Source of the DNA: an uncultured Veillonella sp.
GTDB lineage: Bacteria > Bacillota > Negativicutes > Veillonellales > Veillonellaceae
DNA length: 21,053 nt
Direction: 5' to 3'
Assembly (NCBI GenBank): GCA_900549845.1
Contig: URPT01000010.1
Span: forward strand, 1 to 21,053
In this document: one piece after another, positions 1 to 6,905 of the stretch
How positions within the stretch are numbered: the first letter of the stretch is position 1
How the letters are laid out: every line of letters starts with the position of its first letter
Translations under genes and position numbers: made by a program
The notes under the pieces: generated by a model
What the model was told of the DNA's origin: nothing
Seen by the model: the letters and a program-made list of their open reading frames with translations, nothing else
The model's database searches: none

Positions 1-2
1 CA

Positions 3-332
3 CACGCAGGTAACTGGCATCGTCAAATCAGCTTGCTTGGCATTGCAAGTATAGACCATATGCGCGCTCAAGGGGCGGATGTTAAACCTGGTGATTTTGC
101 AGAAAATATCACTGTTGAAGGTATGGTACTTTACGAATTAGCCGTAGGTACACAATTACAAATTGGTAGTGATGTAATTCTTGAAATCACTCAAATTGGT
201 AAGGAATGTCATCATGGTTGTGAAATCATGAAACAAGTAGGATCTTGTATCATGCCTACACAAGGCATCTTTGGCAAAGTCCTTAAAAATGGTACGATTC
301 ACGTAGGTGATGAAGTATCTATTATTAAATAA
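3..332 (+). CDS. MOSC domain protein, 5' end missing
   Basis: The reading frame is open from base 3, so this is the C-terminal ~109 residues of a longer gene that begins before the window; the TTG at 33 is internal. The visible part reads HAGNWHRQISLL, then GDFAENITVEG and GKECHHGCEIM, which is the pattern of MOSC domains, including the conserved cysteine (in GKEC). MOSC domains carry or transfer sulfur or molybdenum cofactor; in many anaerobes they stand alone or are fused to a MogA/MoaB-like domain, which cannot be checked here. The gene ends 25 bases before moaA and is probably in the same operon, which supports a role in making or sulfurating molybdopterin. The family call is firm; the exact role is not. 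Confidence 0.85.
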   Translation, partial: HAGNWHRQISLLGIASIDHMRAQGADVKPGDFAENITVEGMVLYELAVGTQLQIGSDVILEITQIGKECHHGCEIMKQVGSCIMPTQGIFGKVLKNGTIHVGDEVSIIK

Positions 333-357
333 CTCTGTATTATAAACGAGGTGTGTT

Positions 358-1323
358 ATGAAAGACGCATGGGGCCGTACAATTGAATATGTACGTCTGT
401 CATTGACAGATGCGTGTAATTTTTGTTGTCCCTATTGTCGACCTGTTGAAATTACACCTCAAAGTCAAACACAATTATTATCAGTTGATGAATGGATGAC
501 TATTTTAGGTGCCTTCCATCGTATCGGCGTGAAAGCAGTGCGCTTAACTGGTGGCGAGCCATTGTTGTATCCTCATATTGAAGAGCTTTTAACCCGTATT
601 AAGGATACTGGTTGGTTTGAAGATATATCTATGACTACGAATGGTAGCCTACTTGCATCTCGAGCACAACGATTGAAAAAACTTGGATTGAACCGAGTGA
701 ATATTAGTCTCGATTCTCTTGAAAGTGATGCCTTTGCTACTTGTGTAGGTAAAGAAGGTCAGCTAGATTCTGTGCTAGATGGTATTCGTAGTGCTATTAG
801 TGCAAACTTTAAATCTGTGAAGATTAATACTGTATTATCTCGTCATTGGTCTGATGAAGAAGTCAAATCTTTGTTACAGTATGTAGAAAAATGGCCTGTT
901 ATATGGCGATTTATAGAATACATGCCATTCCAAGGTGATGCATTCCATGGACCGACCTTTGATGAGTGGCGAGCTCAATTGGAACGTGTAAGTGGGGGGC
1001 CTCTTACAGAGGTTCACTCTGTGTATGGTTTTGGTCCTGCTACGTATTTAGCGTTGCCAAGTGGAAAGGCTGTAGGCTTCATCTTTTCTATGTCTCATAG
1101 CTACTGTGATACATGTAATCGCGTACGTCTTACATCAGATGGGCAAATGCGTTTATGCTTGTTGCGTGATGATGAGGCTGATCTTGTATCTCTTGTGCGC
1201 AATGGGGCCACAGAGGAAGACTTAGCTTTGCATATTGAACGTGCGTTGCAACGAAAGCAAGAACGTCATGATGGCGTAGGTATGGAACAACCAGAACGTC
1301 CTATGTGGCGCATTGGAGGATAA
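358..1323 (+). CDS. moaA: GTP 3',8-cyclase MoaA (molybdenum cofactor synthesis)
   Basis: Radical-SAM enzyme that, with MoaC, turns GTP into cyclic pyranopterin monophosphate, the first step of molybdenum cofactor synthesis in the cytosol. The N-terminal cluster motif CxxxCxxC is at Cys20, Cys24 and Cys27, and the SAM-binding GGEP is at 65-68. The second iron-sulfur site, CxxC then 13 residues then C, is at Cys250, Cys253 and Cys267. The protein ends in the Gly-Gly tail typical of active MoaA (IGG). The 321-residue length fits the family. The ATG follows an AGGTG ribosome site. It sits between a MOSC gene and a small gene whose ribosome site lies inside the 3' end of moaA. The cofactor would be needed by any molybdenum hydroxylase working with the purine-type cluster farther right, but that link is inference. 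Confidence 0.95.
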   Translation: MKDAWGRTIEYVRLSLTDACNFCCPYCRPVEITPQSQTQLLSVDEWMTILGAFHRIGVKAVRLTGGEPLLYPHIEELLTRIKDTGWFEDISMTTNGSLLASRAQRLKKLGLNRVNISLDSLESDAFATCVGKEGQLDSVLDGIRSAISANFKSVKINTVLSRHWSDEEVKSLLQYVEKWPVIWRFIEYMPFQGDAFHGPTFDEWRAQLERVSGGPLTEVHSVYGFGPATYLALPSGKAVGFIFSMSHSYCDTCNRVRLTSDGQMRLCLLRDDEADLVSLVRNGATEEDLALHIERALQRKQERHDGVGMEQPERPMWRIGG

Positions 1324-1324
1324 T

Positions 1325-1627
1325 ATGGGATTTTTTGATTTTCTAAAACCAAGATCAAAGGAACATATTGAAGAATGTTGGCCTGGTGGCAAGATGCTTC
1401 AAGTCCATATCGAATACGATACACAATCTGCTGTCATTACCTACAAGGGGCGTTATGGATTGCAATTTAATGTGCCAAAGGCAGATGTGACAGATATTAT
1501 CGTCAAAGAAGTAAGCCGTACGCATAGCGTTCTTCAACTGTATAGTGGTGCTGACTGTGTAGGAACTAGTGATATACTCCCTACAGAGGCTTGTAATACG
1601 ATGAAGGATTGGCTAAGGCAATATTGA
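1325..1627 (+). CDS. small protein of unknown function coupled to moaA
   Basis: A 100-residue soluble protein starting MGFFDFLK. I do not recognise a family. A TTG at 1313 would give four more residues, but GGAGGA at 1315-1320 lies four bases before the ATG at 1325, so the ATG is the likely start. That ribosome site is inside the last codons of moaA, and the two genes are separated by a single base, so translation is probably coupled. The protein has no signal peptide or membrane segment. The centre alternates hydrophobic and polar residues, suggesting a small beta-rich fold, and the N-terminal phenylalanine-rich helix could be a docking segment. Position suggests a link to molybdenum cofactor genes, but no function can be claimed. 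Confidence 0.75.
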   Translation: MGFFDFLKPRSKEHIEECWPGGKMLQVHIEYDTQSAVITYKGRYGLQFNVPKADVTDIIVKEVSRTHSVLQLYSGADCVGTSDILPTEACNTMKDWLRQY

Positions 1628-1635
1628 TGTATATG

Positions 1636-1677
1636 TTTTATAGGAATGTAATAAATATTCTTTACATTCCTATAAAA
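1636..1677. repeat. 15-bp perfect inverted repeat overlapping the tRNA promoter
   Basis: TTTTATAGGAATGTA (1636-1650) and its exact reverse complement (1663-1677) flank a 12-base spacer, starting 8 bases after the upstream stop codon. It could fold in RNA as an AU-rich hairpin ending the moaA operon, but no T-run follows it on the + strand. The right arm contains the -35 box of the tRNA promoter, so it could instead be an operator. Confidence 0.6.
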
Positions 1678-1689
1678 TAGGCATATAAT
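1661..1689 (+). promoter_or_regulatory. sigma-70-type promoter of tRNA-Lys
   Basis: TTTACA (1661-1666), a 17-base spacer and a perfect TATAAT (1684-1689). The predicted start is about 1696, six bases before the mature tRNA. This is a near-consensus promoter, as expected for a stable RNA gene. Confidence 0.8.
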
Positions 1690-1701
1690 TAGTCGTGTCA
1701 T

Positions 1702-1777
1702 GGACCACTAGCTCAGCTGGCAGAGCACCTGACTCTTAATCAGGGTGTCCAGGGTTCGAACCCCTGGTGGTCCACCA
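1702..1777 (+). tRNA. tRNA-Lys (anticodon CTT)
   Basis: The full cloverleaf can be paired by eye. The acceptor stem GGACCAC (1702-1708) pairs with GTGGTCC (1767-1773), followed by discriminator A and an encoded CCA (1775-1777). The anticodon stem is CCTGA (1728-1732) with TCAGG (1740-1744), and the loop CTCTTAA places CTT at 1735-1737, reading AAG lysine codons. The T stem is CAGGG/CCCTG with loop TTCGAAC. It stands alone with its own promoter and terminator. Confidence 0.97.
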
Positions 1778-1780
1778 AAT

Positions 1781-1809
1781 AAACCCGCACAGTAGTGCGG
1801 GTTTTCTTA
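1781..1809 (+). terminator. intrinsic terminator of tRNA-Lys
   Basis: A 10-bp stem, AAACCCGCAC (1781-1790) with GTGCGGGTTT (1795-1804), a four-base loop, and a T-rich tail. It starts four bases after the CCA end. Confidence 0.9.
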
Positions 1810-1987
1810 TTATTTATTTGTAATCTGTTAGTTATACTAGTGTATTGTAATGAAATTAAATAATGTATATATTATAGATGATATCCTTTTGTTGAAAATT
1901 ATATAGAACTATAGGGAAAATTAAAATATAAAATACAGTAAGGTTCTTTGTTACTGGCATGATTCTCACTACCTAGGAGAAATTTAT

Positions 1988-2206
1988 ATGGATACGGAAG
2001 TACAAAATGCACTTATACAATTGGAAAAACTTACAGATTTATACTTAGTTATATTTGGTGAAAATTCTTTAGATAGGGTTATTTATATGGATCCTCTTTA
2101 TGGTTATGAGCTATCTGAAATAAAAAAAGGAATTGATGCTTTAGCAACTGCAATTGATAATAATAAGCCCATTGAACAAATACCAAAAAAATATATGACG
2201 AATTGA
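1988..2206 (+). CDS. small orphan protein (72 residues)
   Basis: A 72-residue acidic soluble protein, predicted mostly helical, with no signal peptide, membrane segment or cysteine. I do not recognise a family. A good AGGAG (1975-1979) lies eight bases before the ATG, which supports real translation. The region between the tRNA terminator and this gene (1810-1987) is strongly AT-rich; a possible promoter is TTGTAA (1845-1850), 17 bases, TATATT (1868-1873), but such matches are cheap in AT-rich DNA. No clear terminator follows. The gene is flanked by non-coding DNA on both sides and looks like a lone accessory gene. Confidence 0.6.
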   Translation: MDTEVQNALIQLEKLTDLYLVIFGENSLDRVIYMDPLYGYELSEIKKGIDALATAIDNNKPIEQIPKKYMTN

Positions 2207-2326
2207 TATTTTAAGCTTTCTACTATCTCTTCTTCTGATTGAGCTGCAATAGCTATGATGAGGTTATTTGGTATGTAATGTTTTATATATTATAGACAAT
2301 AAAGATGTAATAGCTTATGATTGCTA

Positions 2327-2343
2327 TATAATAATTTTTCTCA
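2327..2343 (+). promoter_or_regulatory. TATAAT -10 box overlapping a Fur-like site before the peroxidase gene
   Basis: TATAAT at 2327-2332 overlaps TAATAAT-T-TTTCTCA at 2329-2343. Compared with the 7-1-7 Fur pattern TGAGAAT-N-ATTCTCA, the right half has one mismatch and the left half two. No convincing -35 box is seen. Iron or peroxide control of a heme peroxidase would make sense, but AT-rich DNA yields such matches by chance. Confidence 0.35.
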
Positions 2344-2357
2344 TTAGGAGGTACCCA

Positions 2358-3299
2358 ATGGCAGTAGATGTTTCTAGAACACAAGATGTATATAAAGATG
2401 CAGGCCAAAGTGTTAACTTTACAACCTTATTATTAAATCGCAAAGATCGTGACGCAGAACTTGAAGTTATCCAAGATATGGCAGACCGTATCCAAGCCAT
2501 TAAACGTTCTGTTAGTATTCGTGCGAATGGTGAAGGTTTAGGCATTGCCTTTGGTTTTAGCCGTAAAGCATGGGATTATTTATTCCCTAATGCACCGGTA
2601 CCAAAAGAGTTAGAAGATTTCCAAGGTATTAAAGGGGATAAACAAGACGTACCAGCTGTAGCAGCAGATTTATTCTTACATGTGCGTTCTAATGATGAAT
2701 CCGTTACATATACGGTAGTAGATCAAATTATGGAGTTCTTACGTCCTATTACATCTGTAGTAGATGAAACTCATGGTTTCCACTATGAACAAGGTCGTGC
2801 TATCATCGATTTCGTTGATGGTACTGAAAACCCTGTTGGTCAAGAGGCTGTTGAGTGGGGTGTTATTGGCGATGAAGATCCTGAATTCACTAATGGTTCT
2901 TATGCATTTGCTCAAAAATATGAACATGATCTTGATGCATGGCGTGCACTTCCTACGGAAATGCAAGAAAAATTCATTGGCCGTCGTAAATTCAGTGATA
3001 TTGAATTAGAAGATGATGAAAAAGATCCAGCAGCTCATAATGTAGTGGCTCAAGATAATCGCGATGATGAAGAACATAAAATCGTTCGTATGAACGTACC
3101 GTTTGCTCAACCTGGACAAGGTGTACGTGGCACATACTTTATCGGTTATGCTCGTTACTGGGATGTAACTAAAACAATGCTTACTAATATGTTTACGCAA
3201 AACGATAAATTGCTTGATTATTCCAAACCTATTACAGGTATGCTTTTCTTCATTCCATCCCTTGATACATTGGATGCTATTGCAGAAGGCGAGTTATAA
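2358..3299 (+). CDS. DyP-type heme peroxidase
   Basis: A 313-residue cytoplasmic dye-decolorizing (DyP-type) peroxidase; the family uses heme and hydrogen peroxide to oxidise organic substrates, and the physiological substrate here is unknown. The signature segment IIDFVDGTENP gives the catalytic Asp154. His227 (AAHN) is the likely heme ligand and Arg244 (KIVRMNVPF) the likely distal arginine. The usual GxxDG motif starts with Asp151 instead of Gly. An open frame extends up to 2268, but AGGAGG (2346-2351) lies six bases before the ATG at 2358, so that start was chosen. There is no signal peptide, so it is not the exported EfeB type. It is a single-gene unit with a Fur-like box before it and a terminator after it. 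Confidence 0.9.
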   Translation: MAVDVSRTQDVYKDAGQSVNFTTLLLNRKDRDAELEVIQDMADRIQAIKRSVSIRANGEGLGIAFGFSRKAWDYLFPNAPVPKELEDFQGIKGDKQDVPAVAADLFLHVRSNDESVTYTVVDQIMEFLRPITSVVDETHGFHYEQGRAIIDFVDGTENPVGQEAVEWGVIGDEDPEFTNGSYAFAQKYEHDLDAWRALPTEMQEKFIGRRKFSDIELEDDEKDPAAHNVVAQDNRDDEEHKIVRMNVPFAQPGQGVRGTYFIGYARYWDVTKTMLTNMFTQNDKLLDYSKPITGMLFFIPSLDTLDAIAEGEL

Positions 3300-3394
3300 T
3301 CGACATAGCTATTTGATGTATATTTTTATAGTTCGTGATGCTCTATTTTGTTAGCAGTAAACAATTCGAGTAAAAATATCATTTAATTCTATAG

Positions 3395-3419
3395 AAGCGC
3401 TCCTTTTAGGGGCGCTTTT
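3395..3419 (+). terminator. intrinsic terminator after the peroxidase gene
   Basis: AAGCGCTCC (3395-3403) pairs with GGGGCGCTT (3409-3417) with one G-U pair and a five-base loop, ending in TTTT. Confidence 0.85.
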
Positions 3420-3478
3420 ATGCTATAATAAATCTATTAAACTCGTAAAATCCATTGTAGTTATGAATGAGGTATTCC

Positions 3479-4978
3479 ATGAATTATACTAGCACCCGCG
3501 GTACCGTTGCGGTAAATGAAACATATGCATTGTTGCACGGCTTAGCAGAGGATGGTGGTTTATATGTACCATCTTTATTCCCTACAAACTGCTTAACTTA
3601 CAATGATGTGAAAGATAAAAACTATCAAGAGGTAGCAGCTGTTGTATTATCCAAGTTGTTCCCATGTTTCTCAGAAGCTCATTTAAAAGAAATGATCAAC
3701 TCTGCATACAGTGATGCTAATTTCAGCACTCGTGATATTGCACCGTTACATTCCTTATTAGAAAAGGTTTCTGTCCTAGAATTATTCCATGGCCGTACAC
3801 AAGCTTTCAAAGATATGGCATTGTCTTTATTCCCATATCTATTAGTAGCGGCAAAAGAGGCTGAAGGTGAGAAAAAAGAGGTTCTTATCTTAACGGCTAC
3901 ATCTGGTGATACAGGTAAAGCTGCCCTTGAAGGCTTTAAAGATGTACCTGGTACTCACATTCAAGTATTCTACCCAACTGATGGCGTAAGTCCAATGCAA
4001 GCTGAGCAAATGCAAAAGCAAGAAGGAAATAACGTTAACGTAACTGCGATTCACGGTAACTTCGACGATGCGCAACAATTCTTGAAACGCTTATTCGTTG
4101 ATAAAGATACTGCAGAAGAGGTTGCTGCAAAAGGTGTTATGTTCTCTAGTGCGAACTCTATTAACATTGGTCGCTTGGCACCTCAAGTGGTGTACTATGT
4201 GAATGCCTATGCAGAACTTGTTGCACAAGGCGCCATTCATGAAGATGAAGCATTCAACGTTGTGGTGCCAACTGGTAACTTCGGTAATATTTTAGCTGCT
4301 TATTATGCTAAAAAAATGGGTATTCCTATTGGTAAATTGATTTGTGCATCTAACCAAAATAACGTGCTTACTGATTTCTTTGAAAGTGGTACATACGATA
4401 TGAACCGCCCATTCTATACAACGATTTCTCCGTCTATGGATATTCTTGAGTCTTCCAACTTTGAACGTTTCTTATACTATATCTCTGGTGAGGATAGTGA
4501 ACGCACAGCTGGTTGGATGAAAGATCTTAAATCTACAGGTAAATTGACTGTAAACGAAGAAGAATTCAACCGCGTTAAAGCTAATTTTGCAGGTGCTTAT
4601 GTAGATGACGAAGAAACAAAAGCCATCATTGAGCAAGTGTACAACTCCTATGGTTATGTAATGGATCCTCATACAGCGGTAGCTATGGGTGCATACATGA
4701 AGGAATTAGAGAAACACCCAGAAGATGGTGCGCGTCATACAATTATTGCATCTACTGCACATCCATTTAAATTCCCTACAGCTATTTGTGAAGCTTTAGA
4801 TATTAAAGTTGGTGATACACCGTATGAAAGCTTAGATAATATTTCTGCTGTAACGGGTGTAGCATTCCCTAAACAATTGGAAGCATTGAAATCTAAACCA
4901 TTGCGTTTCACAAAAGCAATCGATAAAGAGAATATGAAACAAGAAATTCTTGATTTTGTAGATACATTCTCTAAATAA
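3479..4978 (+). CDS. thrC: threonine synthase
   Basis: A 499-residue PLP enzyme (fold type II) that converts O-phospho-L-homoserine to threonine and phosphate. The start MNYTSTRG, the early segment AEDGGLYVP and the phosphate-binding segment ATSGDTGKAALEG are typical. The PLP lysine is Lys111 in FHGRTQAFKDMAL. An in-frame ATG at 3467 is also present, but GAGG at 3469-3472 lies six bases before the ATG at 3479, and the family usually begins at this second methionine. The length is close to the fungal/enterobacterial long form. It is flanked by terminators on both sides and is a single-gene unit, with no hom or thrB next to it. A TATAAT at 3424-3429 may be its -10 box, but no good -35 is seen. 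Confidence 0.95.
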   Translation: MNYTSTRGTVAVNETYALLHGLAEDGGLYVPSLFPTNCLTYNDVKDKNYQEVAAVVLSKLFPCFSEAHLKEMINSAYSDANFSTRDIAPLHSLLEKVSVLELFHGRTQAFKDMALSLFPYLLVAAKEAEGEKKEVLILTATSGDTGKAALEGFKDVPGTHIQVFYPTDGVSPMQAEQMQKQEGNNVNVTAIHGNFDDAQQFLKRLFVDKDTAEEVAAKGVMFSSANSINIGRLAPQVVYYVNAYAELVAQGAIHEDEAFNVVVPTGNFGNILAAYYAKKMGIPIGKLICASNQNNVLTDFFESGTYDMNRPFYTTISPSMDILESSNFERFLYYISGEDSERTAGWMKDLKSTGKLTVNEEEFNRVKANFAGAYVDDEETKAIIEQVYNSYGYVMDPHTAVAMGAYMKELEKHPEDGARHTIIASTAHPFKFPTAICEALDIKVGDTPYESLDNISAVTGVAFPKQLEALKSKPLRFTKAIDKENMKQEILDFVDTFSK

Positions 4979-4982
4979 TAGG

Positions 4983-5017
4983 ATGCCGCCTTTCGCTAGA
5001 AGGGCGGCATATATTTT
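4983..5017 (+). terminator. intrinsic terminator after thrC
   Basis: ATGCCGCC (4983-4990) pairs with GGCGGCAT (5003-5010), with further pairing inside. It is followed by ATATTTT, a weak T tract. Confidence 0.8.
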
Positions 5018-5122
5018 GGTTTTATATATTCCGTATCTCCTGTATAATAGATTGCTAAGATAGATAATACAGGGATAGTAACTATTTAGTTGTACTATAG
5101 TGTATTTGTATAGGGAGGTAGT

Positions 5123-6010
5123 ATGGCTAAAAAAGGTCTTATGTATGCATTATTGTCGGCACTCTTATTGAGTACGATGAATTTATTTGTAAAGATGCTA
5201 GGCTCTAACATTCCATCTGGGGAAATTGCCTTTTTCCGTGGTTTATTTGGAACCATAGCTGTTCTCATCGTTATGTATACCCGAGGTATCCGATTCTCGA
5301 AAGAGGATAGAGGACATCTTGTTATGCGTGGCTTATATGGCGGCTTTGGTATGGTATGTAATTTTATTGCTTTAGTGCATCTAAAGTTATCCGATGCGAC
5401 GATTTTATTTCAAACATCAGGTATATTCGTACTGATTTTTAGCGCCTTATTTCTTAAAGAACGGGTGCCTAAAGGGGCAGGAAAATGGCTACTCTTAATC
5501 TTTGTAGCTGTTATGGTTATGGTAAATCCATTTAGTTTTACTGGCTTTACTTGGTTTGCCTTGGTGGCTATTTTAGGGGCAGCTCTATCTGCAGCTGCGT
5601 ATACGACCATTCGCCTTATATCTAAAAGAGGGAAACATAGCAATTTCGAAATTATGGCTTATTTCATGATTACAGGGATGATTGCAGGCCTCGTTACAAC
5701 TGATAAGCTCGTTATGCCACAGGGAACAGATTGGCTTATCATTTTAGCTATTGGTGGTATTAGTGTGGTGGCACAGTTCTTCTTGACTGGTGCTTTTGTT
5801 ACCACAAATGCTGTAGTAGCTCAGTTTTTACAATATGTTGGGGTATTCATTAGTTCATTCTATGGCTTCCTATTCTTTGGTGAAAGCTTGTCTATTGAAA
5901 CCATAGGCGCTGGTGTGGCGATGTTCGTATCTTCTGTTATGTTGGCTCGCCTCAAAGAACAAAGTGGACCTTTACAAGAAGGAAAGGTTATAGAGGATAA
6001 AATTAAATAA
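5123..6010 (+). CDS. EamA-family (DMT) permease
   Basis: A 295-residue inner-membrane protein of the drug/metabolite transporter superfamily. It shows about ten hydrophobic segments in two EamA-like halves (roughly residues 5-137 and 148-280). The first half opens with the usual helix followed by SGEIAFFRGLFG, and FFGESLS closes the second half, a common EamA ending. The ATG follows GGGAGG at a spacing of about five bases. Such permeases export or import amino acids, nucleosides or other metabolites; nothing in the sequence tells the substrate. It follows threonine synthase, but a terminator lies between them, so a threonine-related role is only a weak guess. A terminator after the gene makes it a single-gene unit. 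Confidence 0.88.
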   Translation: MAKKGLMYALLSALLLSTMNLFVKMLGSNIPSGEIAFFRGLFGTIAVLIVMYTRGIRFSKEDRGHLVMRGLYGGFGMVCNFIALVHLKLSDATILFQTSGIFVLIFSALFLKERVPKGAGKWLLLIFVAVMVMVNPFSFTGFTWFALVAILGAALSAAAYTTIRLISKRGKHSNFEIMAYFMITGMIAGLVTTDKLVMPQGTDWLIILAIGGISVVAQFFLTGAFVTTNAVVAQFLQYVGVFISSFYGFLFFGESLSIETIGAGVAMFVSSVMLARLKEQSGPLQEGKVIEDKIK

Positions 6011-6052
6011 TTGTCGAATCTATACAATAATAGACGTTGTATGACAGTAGAG

Positions 6053-6083
6053 GTGCTAATCACATTCGTGATTGGCACTTTTT
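6053..6083 (+). terminator. intrinsic terminator after the EamA gene
   Basis: An 11-bp stem (6053-6063 with 6068-6078, one G-U pair), loop ATTC, then TTTTT at 6079-6083. Confidence 0.9.
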
Positions 6084-6141
6084 AACATGGTGCGAAAAGT
6101 ACGCATAAATACTGATTTATTACAATTTTAGATTGACCTAT

Positions 6142-6186
6142 GAAAAACTATATTAAATAAATTCGAAAAACTACATCGAAAAATAT
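6142..6186 (+). repeat. short direct repeats before the mscL promoter
   Basis: GAAAAACTA occurs at 6142-6150 and 6165-6173, and a related GAAAAATAT at 6178-6186 runs into the -35 box. The A-tracts could act as an upstream promoter element or as activator sites. The surrounding bases 6084-6266 hold nothing else I recognise. Confidence 0.35.
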
Positions 6187-6214
6187 TGACATCTCTTCAT
6201 CTTTCCTTTATGAT
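6186..6214 (+). promoter_or_regulatory. strong sigma-70-type promoter of mscL
   Basis: A perfect TTGACA (6186-6191), a 17-base spacer and TATGAT (6209-6214). The predicted start is near 6221, giving a leader of about 46 bases. Confidence 0.8.
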
Positions 6215-6266
6215 TAGTACAGTTATTAACGCATTCTCAATTAAGTGTATCTAGGAGTAGTGAGAA

Positions 6267-6734
6267 ATGAAAGAATTTTTGAACGATTTTAAAGCTTTTG
6301 CATTCAAAGGTAACATGATGGACCTAGCTATTGGTATGATTATTGGGGCTGCTTTCACAGCGTTGGTTAACTCCGTCGTAAGCAACTTGTTCATGCCTAT
6401 TATCAGCTTGTTCACAGGCGGTATTGATTTCAGCAACTTGTACTTGCCATTAAGCGCAGGTTCTAAAGACGCATTCATGGCTGGTGCAGATATTGCTACA
6501 GCACGTGCAGCAGGCTCTGTATTGCCATACGGTACATTCATTACCGACTTGATCCAATTCTTGATCTTGGCATTCGTTGTATTCTTGATGGTTCGCGCAT
6601 TAGCTAAAATGATGAAAAACGCGAAAGAAGAAGAAGCTGCTGAAGCACCTACAACTAAAGAATGTCCATTCTGTAAAACAGAAATTCACATTGATGCAGT
6701 TAAATGTCCTAACTGTACAGCAGATTTGAAATAA
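6267..6734 (+). CDS. mscL: large-conductance mechanosensitive channel with C-terminal zinc ribbon
   Basis: MscL is a pentameric inner-membrane channel that opens on hypo-osmotic shock to release solutes. The N-terminal amphipathic helix (MKEFLNDFKAFAFKGN) and the pore helix with DLAIGMIIGAAF (residues 19-30) are family hallmarks. TM2 is near residues 88-112. After a charged linker (residues 113-131), the tail carries CPFC at 133-136 and CPNC at 147-150, a four-cysteine zinc-ribbon pattern in place of the usual C-terminal helical bundle. The 155-residue length is normal because the ribbon replaces that region. AGGAG (6252-6256) lies ten bases before the ATG. It is a single-gene unit between its own strong promoter and a terminator. 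Confidence 0.95.
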   Translation: MKEFLNDFKAFAFKGNMMDLAIGMIIGAAFTALVNSVVSNLFMPIISLFTGGIDFSNLYLPLSAGSKDAFMAGADIATARAAGSVLPYGTFITDLIQFLILAFVVFLMVRALAKMMKNAKEEEAAEAPTTKECPFCKTEIHIDAVKCPNCTADLK

Positions 6735-6753
6735 TTCAAATTTAAAGCTACAT

Positions 6754-6786
6754 AAAAGGAGTAAGGCCTAGGCCTTACTCCTTTTT
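6754..6786 (+). terminator. intrinsic terminator after mscL
   Basis: A perfect palindrome: 15-base arms 6754-6768 and 6771-6785 with centre TA, ending in TTTTT. It is A-rich on the left, so it could work in both directions. Confidence 0.9.
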
Positions 6787-6905
6787 GTTGTATTACGCCA
6801 GCTTTCTAGTATAAAATATAAGTATATAATAGAAATATATAATATTAACTTTAACGCGAAATTCTTGGGCGTGTATTATAAGACGTTTTTGGAGGACTTA
6901 TACAT

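Noticed and set aside
2268..2357. Upstream extension of the DyP peroxidase by 30 residues
   Set aside because: The extension is AT-rich, crosses the putative -10 box and lacks a ribosome site; AGGAGG fits the ATG at 2358.
2764..3009. 81-residue + strand frame inside the DyP gene, and a similar one at 9122-9307 inside glnS
   Set aside because: Both are out-of-frame shadows with low-complexity composition and overlap strongly supported enzymes.
6233..6239. Fur-like ATTCTCA near the mscL start
   Set aside because: The matching left half (6225-6231) does not fit the pattern at all.
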